Positions 1 through 10,600 of a stretch of 64,000 nt of DNA are shown here, in pieces. The translations under genes and the position numbers were made by a program. The first letter of the stretch is position 1. Each line of letters begins with the position of its first letter. Location of the stretch: assembly GCA_030549335.1 (NCBI GenBank), contig CM060190.1, positions 69,578,118-69,642,117 of the forward strand. The letters are read 5' to 3'. Under the pieces are notes generated by a model. That model saw only the letters and a list, made by a program, of their open reading frames with translations. It had not been told where the DNA came from and made no database searches. Source of the stretch: Pontederia crassipes. Lineage: Eukaryota; Streptophyta; Magnoliopsida; Commelinales; Pontederiaceae.

Positions 1-400
1 CACTAATAGCAAGTTTCTTCTCATTCTCATCTCCGAATCTCACAAATCCATAACCTTTTGAGCGACCAGTGTTTACATCAATGACAACTTTTGCTCCTTT
101 TACTGATGAATATTTATTAGAAAAAGTTTCTTGCAAAATGGTATAAGTAACATCAGACGCTAAATCCCCCACAAATATAGAGTGATCAGAAGTAATGTCC
201 GGACGTTTATCACCCATGCTAAATGATGCCCAATTTAGACGATATGTCTGATCTGTGTTGGGCATATAATGTCCATTGTAGTTCTGAAGTACCTTTTCTG
301 CTGCTTCATGAGAATGAAACTCCACAAAACCATATCCTTCTGACAGTCCTGTGTGCTTATTGCGGATAACTTTAATGGTCCCCAGTAAAGTCGCTCGTCT
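1..400 (-). pseudogene. RBP45/RBP47-like RNA-binding protein fragment (RRM1 end and RRM2 start)
   Basis: Read on the minus strand in one open frame, this encodes the second half of one RNA-recognition motif (EGYGFVEF, an RNP1 type) followed by LNWASFSMGD and the start of a second RRM (SIFVGDLASDV, SKGYGFVRFGD). This order and linker are those of plant oligouridylate/poly(A)-binding RBP45/RBP47 proteins. No intron interrupts the frame, so it looks like a processed (cDNA-derived) copy. It is joined in frame at its 5' side to a retrotransposon gag fragment, so it is a chimeric pseudogene rather than the native gene. It runs off the left edge; whether it continues cannot be seen. The family assignment is strong, the expression status unknown. 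Confidence 0.75.
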
Positions 401-900
401 TTTATGTGGGATGCAAAGATGTTCATCATGATTTTGGAATTCTACAGGTCCGTAATTTTTCATGCAATGCTTTGACAGCATCCACCCAATATAAAGTAGT
501 ACATTCATGATTAATCCAAGCAAATAAATCAAGTGTATCACCTTTTAAGTACATGGAAGCAATGTCACCTTTTGCATCTTCCAGAGTTTCATAATAATGA
601 TTTTTTTTCAACTTTGAGAATCCAACCATGAAGTTCACATCCTTCAAACTTGGAAAATTCCACTTGTGTGTGTGGACATCGGGAAAGGTGCTTGAGTCAT
701 CATAGATTGTCTGCATCTTCTCCTGCTGTCCAATTAACATTGTCTCTGTCGAGGTCGATTGCCGCAGCCTTTCCTTTCACATGAGCATTGTAATTGACTG
801 CTTCAAGTTGACGGGAACTTATTTCGGCTTTGAGTGCTACAACCTCAGCTGCTAATGCATCAATAGACTTTAATTTTGATGCAACAGAAGATAGTTGCAC
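401..900 (-). pseudogene. LTR-retrotransposon gag fragment, frameshifted
   Basis: The minus strand encodes a gag-like segment in at least two frames. A short helical N-terminal part (about 700-900) is followed, after a frameshift, by motifs such as GDTLDLFAWINHE (about 500-560). A further frame change gives GPVEFQNHDEHLC (about 420-460). These match the capsid-like gag domain of plant LTR retrotransposons whose next residues would normally be a glutamine/arginine-rich stretch. Here the frame passes instead into RBP45/47-like coding sequence. A tRNA-iMet-type primer binding site lies just upstream (1042-1053), which fits the start of a minus-strand element. Disruptions make it non-functional as it stands. 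Confidence 0.65.
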
Positions 901-949
901 AACAATTGAGTCTTATCCCCTCAAAAAAAAAAAAACAATTGAGTCTTAT
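901..949. repeat. Tiny A-tailed insertion flanked by a 16-bp direct repeat
   Basis: The 16-mer AACAATTGAGTCTTAT occurs at 901-916 and again at 934-949. Between them lie only about 17 bases, CCCCTC followed by a run of A. This is the structure expected from target-primed reverse transcription with extreme 5' truncation: a poly(A) stub plus a target-site duplication. It lies in the leader/gag region of the retroelement fragment. Confidence 0.5.
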
Positions 950-1041
950 GGAGAATTCAATGTGTGCGTATTAGATGGAGGGGATGCAAGATTATTTTGG
1001 AAGCTTATGGAGTGTGTATTCACCATTATGGTATCGTTGTT

Positions 1042-1053
1042 GCTCTGATATCA
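1042..1053 (-). other. Primer binding site (tRNA-iMet type) of the left-edge retroelement
   Basis: The reverse complement reads TGATATCAGAGC, one mismatch from the canonical plant retrotransposon primer binding site TGGTATCAGAGC. It is followed by gag-like coding sequence on the same strand and preceded by sequence whose end, in minus orientation, is CTATCA, a possible LTR end at position 1057. Confidence 0.6.
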
Positions 1054-1056
1054 ATT

Positions 1057-2699
1057 TGATAGAGCATCAAACTTTTAGAACATAAATGAAAACAACATAA
1101 CGTGGGATTAAAAAATAACTGCCTGTATGGATTGGACAAATCTTTATCACTACAAGGTTTAACAACATAGCATACCCATCTCAAAAAACAACATAACATA
1201 CCTTTAAACAAATCCTAAACACATATTTATAGAAATACATACATAAAGTAACTAGTAAGTGATAAAGATAAAGAGGTAACGTGCTGGCAGTCAGTGGGCA
1301 CCCACTATGTGTTAGGTGATTTGATGATGGTGGTGAGAGATTTGAGATGCTGTTAAGAGGATTGTGATTGAGTAGCTCAACTTTACTATGGAGAATACTT
1401 CATCATGTGCTCCAATGTTGTCAAACTCGTACATCGGAGTCGACACGGAAAGCCCGGGTAAACACATAAAACGTGAGATCGTAACACGACTCGTCCGATT
1501 CTACCGAAATCATATTTTCAATTAAATTAATATTGATTCTGCTTAGAACTAAATTACCTATAAATTAATTATTCAATATGATTTAGAAAATCTAATAATA
1601 ATTAATCATTGAGCATCTATGATTTAATAAGTTATAATAATTAATTTAAAAAGTTATAATAATTAATAAATTAGCAATACATTACATGAAAGAGCAGAAA
1701 AAAAAAAGCATGGAAAAATATAAACCAAAAATAAAATAAAGAGACTGCATTCTCTCTCCTCCATGAGATTACATGAGTCTTTTATTGCTGTCAAATCAGA
1801 AAAAAAAAGAGACTGTATCCTCCCTCTCTACTCCCAGAGTCTTCTGGAAACCCAAAAATTAAAAGATTATCGAGCAGAGTAGACAGAAAAAAAAGGAAAA
1901 AGACTGCATTTCTGGCACAAACCCAAAAATACTGGACAAAAAAAAGGACCGCAGGAGAAGAGAGGACGAGTCATTTTTCTGTCTCGTCCTCCTCCTGCTC
2001 GAGCGGTGGTTCTCCTTGTGAGCAGAAGAGGAGAGGGAAGATGGAGAGAGGAGGGAGAAGGAGCGACAGAGGAGAGAGAGGGAAGATGGAGAGAGGAGGG
2101 AGAAGGAGCGACAGAGGGGCGAACAAATGCTGGGGCTGGCGAGCTGCGGCATGCGCCGAACAGCGACGGCGAGCAGCAGCGTCGAACAGCACTGGCAGCA
2201 ACCAGCAGCAGCAATGGCGGCAAACAGCATCGGCAGCGCACAGCAGCAGCGACGAACAGCAGGCAGCAAACAGTGGCGGCGAACAGCATTGCCAAAATCC
2301 TTGTAACAGAAAAAATAAGGCTCCATCTACGTACATGATAGAACTTCGTCTCTCGTTTTTTGTGTGGCTAAGGCTTCAAAATCCGAGATTGCTTCCTCCT
2401 TGGGTTCATTGTACATCCATATTTATAGGTATGGCAGCCTTCAGGGTTCTGTGTTGAATTCGGGGCTCAAATCCAAGTGAAGTTTGCCTGAAAAATCGCG
2501 ACCATTGATAAGGATTTGCTGATATGGTACCCCGGCCCTAGTTTAGTTCCACCTGAACCAAATTCTGACCGTCGGGCCAAGCCCGACTTGAACTCAGACT
2601 GTGCATCCAGCCGGCCTGACTATGATGTTGATCCGGTCTGGGTTTAGTTAAAAACTGAATATTGGCCTTGTTTTGACGTTGATTTACGCGTTCTTTCAG
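1057..2699 (-). repeat. Probable 5' LTR and flank of the left-edge retroelement, outer boundary unresolved
   Basis: The sequence adjoining the primer binding site should be the 5' LTR in minus orientation. On the minus strand a TATAAATATGG box lies near 2423-2433 and is followed by a long pyrimidine-rich transcribed-looking stretch (2330-1860), which would suit an LTR with a far-upstream start, for example TGAAAG at about 2699. No second LTR is in the window, so the limits cannot be fixed by comparison. Open frames in 1859-2457 are low-complexity and show no protein family. Confidence 0.3.
2036..2117. repeat. Purine-rich tandem duplication, 45-bp period
   Basis: A 37-bp GGAAGATGGAGAGAGGAGGG-type unit at 2036-2072 is repeated without change at 2081-2117, separated by GAGAGAGA sequence. 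It is part of a GA-rich tract with no recognisable coding content. Confidence 0.8.
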
Positions 2700-4530
2700 T
2701 CTAATCTTTCCACACCTCCAAAATGATCATCCTGAGAACAAAGTAAACTAAAAAGTGGGTAGCTCGGGATTGAAAAGAATTTAAGAAAATAAATAAGAAA
2801 ATACATGCATGCAATGATAAAAAAGTATGAAAAATAACCAAAACGATGCATTTAAAACATGTATAAAAATGCATGCATCACATAACTATGGGTTTAAGAG
2901 TACAACTTAATTCAAGGCACATCAACACATGATTTCTATGGATTCTATCATGGCTTACAGTAGAGAGCTGTGGCAACGTGATCATAGAACAAGGTGATGG
3001 CACGCACTAGTTTGGAATGATAAAACAAAAAAAAATGATTGTTCTCTATTATCCTCGAGTAATGATTAAAGCTCGAGTGTAGTTAAGGTTTCTTGTGGAA
3101 TATGCTATAATTTAGAGTATGTTTGCTTTTGTTTCTAAATTACCTTGTTTTGGGGGTTCTAAATTACCAATTATTTGACATTCCAAATCAGTTTTTGCAA
3201 CCTTCATTTTCTCTCCCAGAGCTTGTTCATATTCCACAAAGGACTAGCCTGTGTATTCTGTTAAGATTGATAAAGACATGTGCTAAATGAATAGAAGGCA
3301 AATATGTGAGTCATAAAGATTTAAGTTCACATATTTGTATAGCAGGTAAGCTTTAGAAAAGTTTGGATGCCCTTTTTAAAGGAAAAGTTTGGATAGTTAG
3401 ACTCAAAGTTATGAGTGATTCCACTCTCATATATTTCTGGATAAGGACGCTTGATCAGCTATTGCTCCTCTCATCTTCAATTTCAATCGAATATGCTAAT
3501 GTCTGCTTTTTTTTCTATAATTGGTCTATTTTCCTCATGTTGTTTCTGGGAATTGTGCTTCACTCAATGACGGCTAGAGTGTGCACCGACACACACTCCA
3601 CCTATTAAATATATCATTAGTAGTTGAAATTTACATCTCATGTTTTCTTCAGGTGGTAAAACTTTTAGTTGGTGCTTTTTGCCAGCTGCTGATCCTACCT
3701 ATCTTTTATTTCTGTTGTCCTTCTAGATTACCTTTTTTCCACCTTTTATTTTCTTATGTATCGTTTACCTTTACTGAAATATTTCTTCATATTATTTCAT
3801 AGCATGTCATTTATTTATAATTAAAATGTTCTAATCATGGAAAATATTATTTTGCACAATGCATTATACATTTCTAGTGGTTAATCTATATTTATTATAT
3901 AAATCCCACTTATGATTTCATTCCTTATCTAGAAATATATTTCTGAATTTTATATTTCTTTCTTTTTTCCCAATTATCCTTACTCATATATTACATGTTA
4001 TTGTATCACAAGAATAACATTTTATGTTAAATGTTCTACATAGTATTCTATTTCAAAGTCGTACGTATGTTTCTCCTGCAAAATATATTTCTTGTAATTA
4101 AGAATGAGATTAAAGAAGTACTTAATAAATAAATAGTGTCAAATTATGAAAGCATATCTGAATTGTTCAAATTTTCTCCTTTTTGAAGTATTAAAATCTA
4201 CTACTACACTGTCCATAGTGTTTTATTAAATTATGTACTTGTGTTATAATATTATTTTCATACATACTTTGGAATGCACTTTCTTCTTGTTTTTTTTTTT
4301 TATTTTTGGAGTTAAATTCAAATTGATGTAATTCTCTTCGGTTATGCTAAAGAATGAAAGCAAATATTGAGTGCCATAAATGAAAAGATATTTGTTGTTC
4401 AAGATAATTTATTTATATTCGGACGACTACCACAACTCGGAAACCATCTTTTTTGCCCTAAAAATAATAATTGATTGATATATCTATATTAATTCTAATC
4501 ATATAAATTTATGAATAACTGTGCACCCTC
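2700..4530. other. AT-rich intergenic sequence, no supported gene
   Basis: The stretch is AT-rich with short open frames that are hydrophobic and low-complexity, without splice-bounded conserved motifs. I see no tRNA, no clear transposon termini and no gene. A splice-acceptor-bounded short open segment at 4533-4615 could be an exon of the gene whose terminal exon follows, but its phase does not fit simple joining. Confidence 0.5.
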
Positions 4531-4673
4531 AGGATAAAAGTTCTGCCGTTGTTCGATTAAATCCATTGTTGGACAATTTGTTATTATACTTGCGATTATG
4601 TCAAAGCATAATATGGTTAGAGTAATGGATGATGGCTCTGCTTTACTATTCAATTTTCTATGATCAATTACAG

Positions 4674-4808
4674 GAATGTGTTAAAAGACGAGCACTAAAG
4701 TCAGTTAAACAAAATCCGCACTGCTCGGAAACAGCTGCGAAGGATGCTATAGAAGCTGTTTGGGATATTTGTTATAATGATACTTCTCCCTTTGACAGGG
4801 CTCCATAA
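4674..4808 (+). CDS. Probable terminal exon of an unrecognised gene
   Basis: After a good acceptor (TTACAG) the frame encodes 44 residues ending in a stop at 4806-4808. The peptide is well composed and protein-like, containing SETAAKDAIEAVWDICYND and ending FDRAP. I do not recognise the family. A preceding segment at 4533-4615 (KSSAVVRLNPLLDN) also begins after an acceptor (CCTCAG), but using its nearest GT donor would put the last exon out of frame, so the two may not be adjacent exons or the locus may be decayed. No further upstream exons were found, so this may be a gene remnant. Confidence 0.35.
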   Translation, partial: ECVKRRALKSVKQNPHCSETAAKDAIEAVWDICYNDTSPFDRAP

Positions 4809-5134
4809 ATTCATTCGTCTTTGCCCTTCATATTGATGGAACTTTCATTCCATTTTCCAGTTAGAGGAAAGGTGAATTCTGCTGCTTTGTTCCTAATCTG
4901 GAATAAGTTTTGCTGAACAATTCATGATATTGGAATCAGTATTTTTGTCTTTCCAGTTTGTATCATTTTTATTTGGAAGGTTTCCAAAGCTGACCAAATG
5001 TAAGGCTCGACAAACTGAAGCTATGTTTTTGATAAAGTCATGTATGATAGCAAAATATTTCTATGCACAAGCGGGATGAGATATTCTAATAGTGATACAT
5101 TCTTTCTTTCATGTTTGCCCTTAATATGCACTTT

Positions 5135-5343
5135 AGAAGAGGTGCAGTTGGAACCAACGGTGGATGCCGGTAGCTCTAGGTTCGAGTCTCGGAGTCGTCA
5201 CCTTGGTCAGGAAATAAGTTTTTATTGTTCTATTTTTTCGGCTCCGGATTAGTCGAGTATTAGTAGTTTCGGACATCGAAGGCCTCCCGTAGATTCGGGC
5301 CTGCACCAAAAAAAAAAAAAAAAAAAAGAAGAGGTGCAGTTGG
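5135..5343 (+). mobile_element. Complete tRNA-derived SINE with 17-bp target-site duplication
   Basis: The body is 5152-5326, about 175 bp, and ends in a run of about 20 A. It is flanked by a perfect 17-bp duplication AGAAGAGGTGCAGTTGG at 5135-5151 and 5327-5343. A pol III B-box-like GGTTCGAGTCT lies at 5179-5189, about 27 bp inside the 5' end, as in tRNA-derived SINEs; the A box is less clear. The poly(A) end and long duplication show insertion by LINE machinery. It lies 330 bp downstream of the orphan terminal exon. Confidence 0.85.
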
Positions 5344-5532
5344 GAGTTGGGACACCCTGCAGGAATAGACATTTCTCTTTCTCCTATGTTTGGTAGGTTA
5401 AAAGTAGCTCGTATTTATCTTGTACTTTGGAACTATTCACCTAAAGGAGTTGTCACCATCTTTGCCTTAGCAATAAGCCTGTATACTGAAAATTGCATGC
5501 CTCTTCCAAAGGATTTATAAGCTGAGCAATAA

Positions 5533-6323
5533 GGGCCCGTTTGGATGTGGCGTGATCCATTGGAATGAGCTTCTTCCGCTGTTTTCTTTTTGGCGATTGG
5601 AAAAAAAAATCAAAATGGTCATTTGGATGTCAACTTGAGTAGAAAATAAAACGTTGAAAAAACATCATTTCCTTCGGAAAAAAACTTAGATAACATCTCT
5701 TTTTTTTCTGTGATGCCACACTTATTCTCTATTTCATTTCATTTCTCCATTTTTCTTTCGTTGGCTGGTATCAACCTTCGCTCACCTTGGCGTGCCCGCG
5801 AAGAGATGAGTGAAAATCTATTGTGCCTCATGGTGAGGTCGCCGACGCTGCACCGGCACATTGCAGTCCCTGCACAAGATCGTGCGATCTTCCGTGCAGA
5901 TCAATAAGCCCCTCTTCTCCTGGCATATGTCGCAGAGAGCGGCGAGGGTGGGAGAAGGAGCTGGGGTGGAGGAGGGAGAAGCGTTGGTGCTTGCCGGCGA
6001 CCTTGTTCACGCCGTGGTCGTAGAGGGCGACCTTGTCCGTGCAGTAGAAGAGCGACGCCGCGTCCGTTGCGTAGACATCCCGCTGGGCCTTCATGCTACT
6101 CCTAAATGAAAAGGATGCAGACGATGGAGGAAAAAAGAAGATAGAAGGGGGTGAGGGATTGAACGCGAGCTGCTCGTGAAGGAATGAAACATAATTTTCA
6201 TCTCTACACTTCCAAACAAGGAAAAGAAAAAAATACCACCGAAGATTTTACTTAAAAATGAAAAATGTATTCCTTTAAGAAATTTAAAATGTTGGATATA
6301 TTTCTTTGACTGCCAAACGGCTC
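5533..6323. mobile_element. PIF/Harbinger (Tourist-like) non-autonomous element carrying a captured exon
   Basis: Termini GGGCCCGTTTGG (5533-5544) and CCAAACGGCTC (6313-6323) form an inverted pair of the Tourist type, and each is bordered by the trinucleotide TAA (5530-5532 and 6324-6326), the expected 3-bp target duplication. The 791-bp interior has no transposase; instead it carries a GC-rich segment that matches exon 1 of a B-box gene on the minus strand. This is the structure called a Pack-TIR or Pack-Harbinger element. Confidence 0.75.
5786..6094 (-). pseudogene. Captured exon 1 of a double B-box zinc-finger (BBX20-22-like) gene
   Basis: From an ATG at 6092-6094 the minus strand encodes a degenerate first B-box ending KHQRFSLLHPSS, the conserved end of B-box 1 in the salt-tolerance-homolog BBX group. 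After a one-base frameshift comes LCDICQEKRG and ILCRDCNVPV of B-box 2, and after another small indel DLTMRHNRF. The exon ends at a GTGAGC donor (minus, 5785 downward). Zinc-ligand cysteines of box 1 are replaced by R, Y and G, so it cannot fold as a normal B-box. It lies wholly inside the Harbinger-type element 5533-6323. Confidence 0.75.
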
Positions 6324-6326
6324 TAA

Positions 6327-7609
6327 GTGTTGCAATTCTGGAGATATATTACAAATGGTAACTGTTATTTTGCGTTTGCATAGTCTGCCGTCGAATGCTC
6401 TTGCTGGATTTGTTGGACTATTTGAATAAATTTAATTACAAGCAGATTTTTTTTCAGTGTTATTCCTGGTATAAAAAAACTTATTAAATTCTGACTAATT
6501 TAATTCGGAACGGAGAATAAAGACATCCTTTTAACTGTGTTTGATCGTGATGTTTCATCTTTACCAATATGGAAACTAGAAAGTTTTTTCATTATGTTAT
6601 TGAAAATGATAAACACAAATTTAGTAAATGTAAGTAATGTAGTAAAAATGACGATATTGGATGAAGAAAACGATTTAAAAGTGGTATAAACACTTTCACA
6701 GGGTTTACTATTTGGGGAAATTACATGGACAAAGTGTAATGTTCATCTAATGAAAAGTGTTTAATAGACGATGATTAATTTAAATGTAAATATCAAATGA
6801 TGCAATTAAAGTTAAAGTAGGACGATCAATATGCTAAATGATGCTTTATGTTATTATAATATCATAAGTAACTTGTTTTCAGTTAATCAAGTTATTACCT
6901 TAACTATTTTATAAGAGTGAAACTTTTTGTCCATTTAAAGAGGCTCCAAAAGAAAAGATAAATAAAAAAAATCGAACTCTAGATATCTTTTTCACCTATC
7001 AATAGGTGATATTCTATTCCCTAAACTCTCTTTACTCTCAGCTAATAGTTCAAATTAAAACTTTAGTTAAACTTGAATTTTATTTATTAATTTAATAATT
7101 ATTAAGTATATGTTGAAACACTTTTCTTCTTCAAATATATGAAGCATTATTGATCAAAATATCAATAATTGAGATGTGATATCCAAAACATTAGCATCAC
7201 CTTAATTTTAAAGTTAAATTAAATATTAAAATTAATGGTTTATGTATTTTTAACCTCTTAATTATTAGTAGCTTTAAACAGTAATTTTTAAAAAATAAAT
7301 GGCGCATGGGTCCTTCTCTTATTGGAAGCCACGTGGACCAATGGCGGTCCCAGTCCCAGAGCCGCAGCTTTCCGAACGCCTCCGATCACAATTAATTATT
7401 CCACCAGATCTAAGCAAATAAATAATACAGCAAACAACAGCAATAAATAAACCAGTCATAATAACTGATCAAATCTTATGTCACTTCCACCACCACCACC
7501 ACCACACCGCCACCGTCTCAAGCCTCCACTCTTCCATCTCTGCATCGTTTCTTGGTTTCCACTCGTAGGCATTTGCGCGGGCACCTGACGGACGCACTGG
7601 GAGGATGAG
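6327..7609. other. AT-rich intergenic region and presumed promoter/5' UTR of the ORP gene
   Basis: No gene or transposon termini were recognised in this AT-rich stretch. GC content rises from about 7310 and a CAC-repeat tract (about 7486-7507) lies about 100 bp before the ORP start codon, consistent with a 5' UTR. A specific TATA box or start site could not be assigned. Confidence 0.4.
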
Positions 7610-10600
7610 ATGAACCCCCTCTGCTGCATTGCCCCCGTCTCCCTCGACCGCGCCGACCGCGCGCCGGTGCTGCCGCTGAGGCACCCCGCCACCATCGAGA
7701 GCCCGACGAGCATCACCTCCGGGAAGAGGTCGGTTCACGAGGCGCGACTGTCGGAGGCGGATCCGGTGGGTGAATCCGAGGACGCGGGAGTTGGGGATGG
7801 GAGGGCGTCCGCGGCGTCAACAGCGGCCGCCGCGCCGGGGGTTGAGGGGGTAGCCGGGATCCTCTGGAAGTGGGTTAACTTTGGGAAGGGGTGGCGGGCG
7901 AGGTGGTTCATGCTGCAGGACGGGGTGCTGTCGTACTACAAGATCCACGGCCCGGACCGGATAGCGATCGGATCAGCCTGGGAGGTCGGAGTGAAGGTGA
8001 TCGGGGAGGACTCGCTCAGACGGGTGAGGAGGGAGCAGATGTGGGGCGCCTCTGGGGCGATGGGGCCGGCCGTTGCGAAGCCGTGGAAGCCGTTCGGGGC
8101 GGTGCATTTGAAGGTGCGGCTCGGACGCGCCCTTCGATTTATTTGCTTGCTTGCAATGCTAATATTCTCTTTAGCAATTAGCTTTTTGCGTTGTCTGCTG
8201 CTGTTTGTTGACCTCTCTCTCTCTCACACACACACTAAGAAAAAAAAAAAGGCAAAAACAGAGCGCACAAGGAAAGGACGAGTGGACGCATATTTTTTAG
8301 TTCATAAATTTCTACTTATGATACATTTATTGATACTTGCCTAAGATCACGTTTCTATGGTAAAAAGTTAAATTGACAACTTAGATGTTCCTGAAAAATG
8401 TTCGACTGTGCTGCATGGAAATGCTTCCCTGACAAACCAAATTGTTTCAGAATTTCACCAGAATGCTTCTTCCTCATGTAGACGTCTGGAGGGGAATCTC
8501 ACTTATAACAATGATCTGGTTCTCAGAAAGAGACAGGGTTTCCGTGTGAACACGATGAGACCAAATGCAAAGTGGCGGAAGGTCAAGCAACTACTGATAG
8601 TTTGCTAAATGCATTTCTACCGACATTTTTTTTAGAAGAACTGTCAGACACTAAAGGCCCCATTCAGTCCTTCCATGTCATGTCCAACTTTCTTTTCTGT
8701 GATTCCATGAAGCATTCAATTTTGTCATTTACCTATAATGTATAATGATTGGTGCTGCTTTTTCTCCATTTTTCTGAGAAGAATTTCTGTTGACATTGAA
8801 TGCCCCATCCAGTCATTGGATGTGATGTCCAACTTTCCTATCATGTGACTCCTGGAAGCATTAAGTTTTGGCTTCTGTCTAAAGTGTATAATGATTGGTG
8901 CTCGCAATAGTAAGAAATTTTCCATAACTAAAGCCATATGATAATACATTATCCATCTATTTCATAAAGCATAATTGAGTTGTTTCAACCTTTTTTTCCT
9001 ACCTACCTCCAACATTTGGTACATTGGCGTTACTGGTGTTGAAGTGCCATTTCAGGGTAGCTGTGAAGACAATAAGTGGAGAGTATATCTTAAACATTCT
9101 TCGCAATTTGAACACGGACCATAATACTTTCTAGTCAGTAGAAAGTTTATCTTACTATTTTATTTATTATTTTTTCCAAATGTAAATGATCAGTGGGTTT
9201 CTTCTCTTTAACCAATCCATAACCAATTAAACTCTTTCTAAGATGATTCTGATGTACTCTATATTCGGGAATTCATGTACATAAAATTCCACTTAGAATC
9301 GGTTGATAACTCGTATATAGAGCGTATAATCTGCATGTCAACTTTTGGCTTTAATTACTTGTCATCTAGTAGAACAAAGTGACATGGTTTTATTGTTTAT
9401 TGAAATCAATCTTAAGCAGCCATAATGTTTTAATGGGCAGAACACATGAAAATCACTTTTGCTGACAAAAAACAATAGATAACTGGGAACCATCTTTTCT
9501 AATAATCCCAAATCATCTCTAGATGTTAGATCACTTTTGATGTGGTATCCAGTGGTACTTAGTCTTATGATATAGTTTGTCACATCATTGAGTTTCTTGG
9601 TATGTCTGTGCACAAAAGGCATCCAGTTATATCAATTTTCAGTACAGGTTTGTCTGTAGATCATTATCTAACAACTGAGCAGTGAATGAATTTTCAGGTG
9701 TCTTCGATTCGTGCAAGCAAGTCAGATGACAAAAGATTCTACATATTTTCTGGCACTAAAACTCTTCATCTACGGTGTGATTCTAAAGAAGGCCGAGCTG
9801 CATGGATTGAAGCACTTTTTTCTGCTAAAGATCACTTTCCTCGTTCCCTGTCAAATAATGAATTTTCACCTGTGATCGAAATCAATGTCTCAACTGAAAA
9901 ACTACGTGGGAGATTATTGCAGGAAGGACTGACTGAAGCAACAGTGAAGGAATGTGAGTCCATTATGTTGTCAGAGATTTCTGAACTGCAGAATCAATTT
10001 ATGTCTCTTCAACAAAAGCATGCCATCTTGCTTGACACCTTAAGACAGTTAGAGGTAAATATTGGGATCTTTGAAATCGTGTATATTTCCATAAACAGTA
10101 AGTAAAAGTAACATTGTGTATTAATATTATATTCAAAATTTTCTATCTTGCATTCAAAGCATTTTGACTTCAAGTTTACACCCTAAAGCATTTTTCATCT
10201 TTCTCCCGAAGCGTTTATGAAGGTTTCTGTATACTAACCATAGAATGTTGGGGCTACATCTTTAGATGTTTCCAACTTTTTTAAGACAGTGGGCTCTTGG
10301 CCATTTTTTTTATCTTGTTCTTCCTTGAGAAAGGTTTAGTTGTTACTGCCATTGTTGATAGTAATGATTTTAGTTCTTTTTATCCAACTGCTAAATGTTG
10401 TCTCAAATAAACCAGCTGAACTCAATTTTCATCTGATTCAATTCTTTTTTGCAAAAAAAAAAAAAGAATAAGAAAATTTGCCTGCCTTTTCTATTGTTTA
10501 AGCTATATGTTTTCAGGAACACCAAAAAGACTTATCTTTTATTGGCATATTTCTTGGCAGACAGAGAAAATTGAGCTTGAAACTACAGTAGTGGATGAAA

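Noticed and set aside
235..429. 64-codon minus-strand frame
   Set aside because: Shadow frame of the RBP45/47-like sequence; the adjacent frame gives the recognisable RRM words.
1859..2457. Open frames on both strands of up to 155 codons
   Set aside because: Low-complexity Ser/Leu/Cys or Arg/Gly/Gln-rich translations of GA/CT-rich and CAG-like sequence; no family, and tandem repeats inside.
7456..7738. Minus-strand frames over the ORP first exon
   Set aside because: GC-rich shadows of exon 1 and its 5' UTR; no conserved motif.
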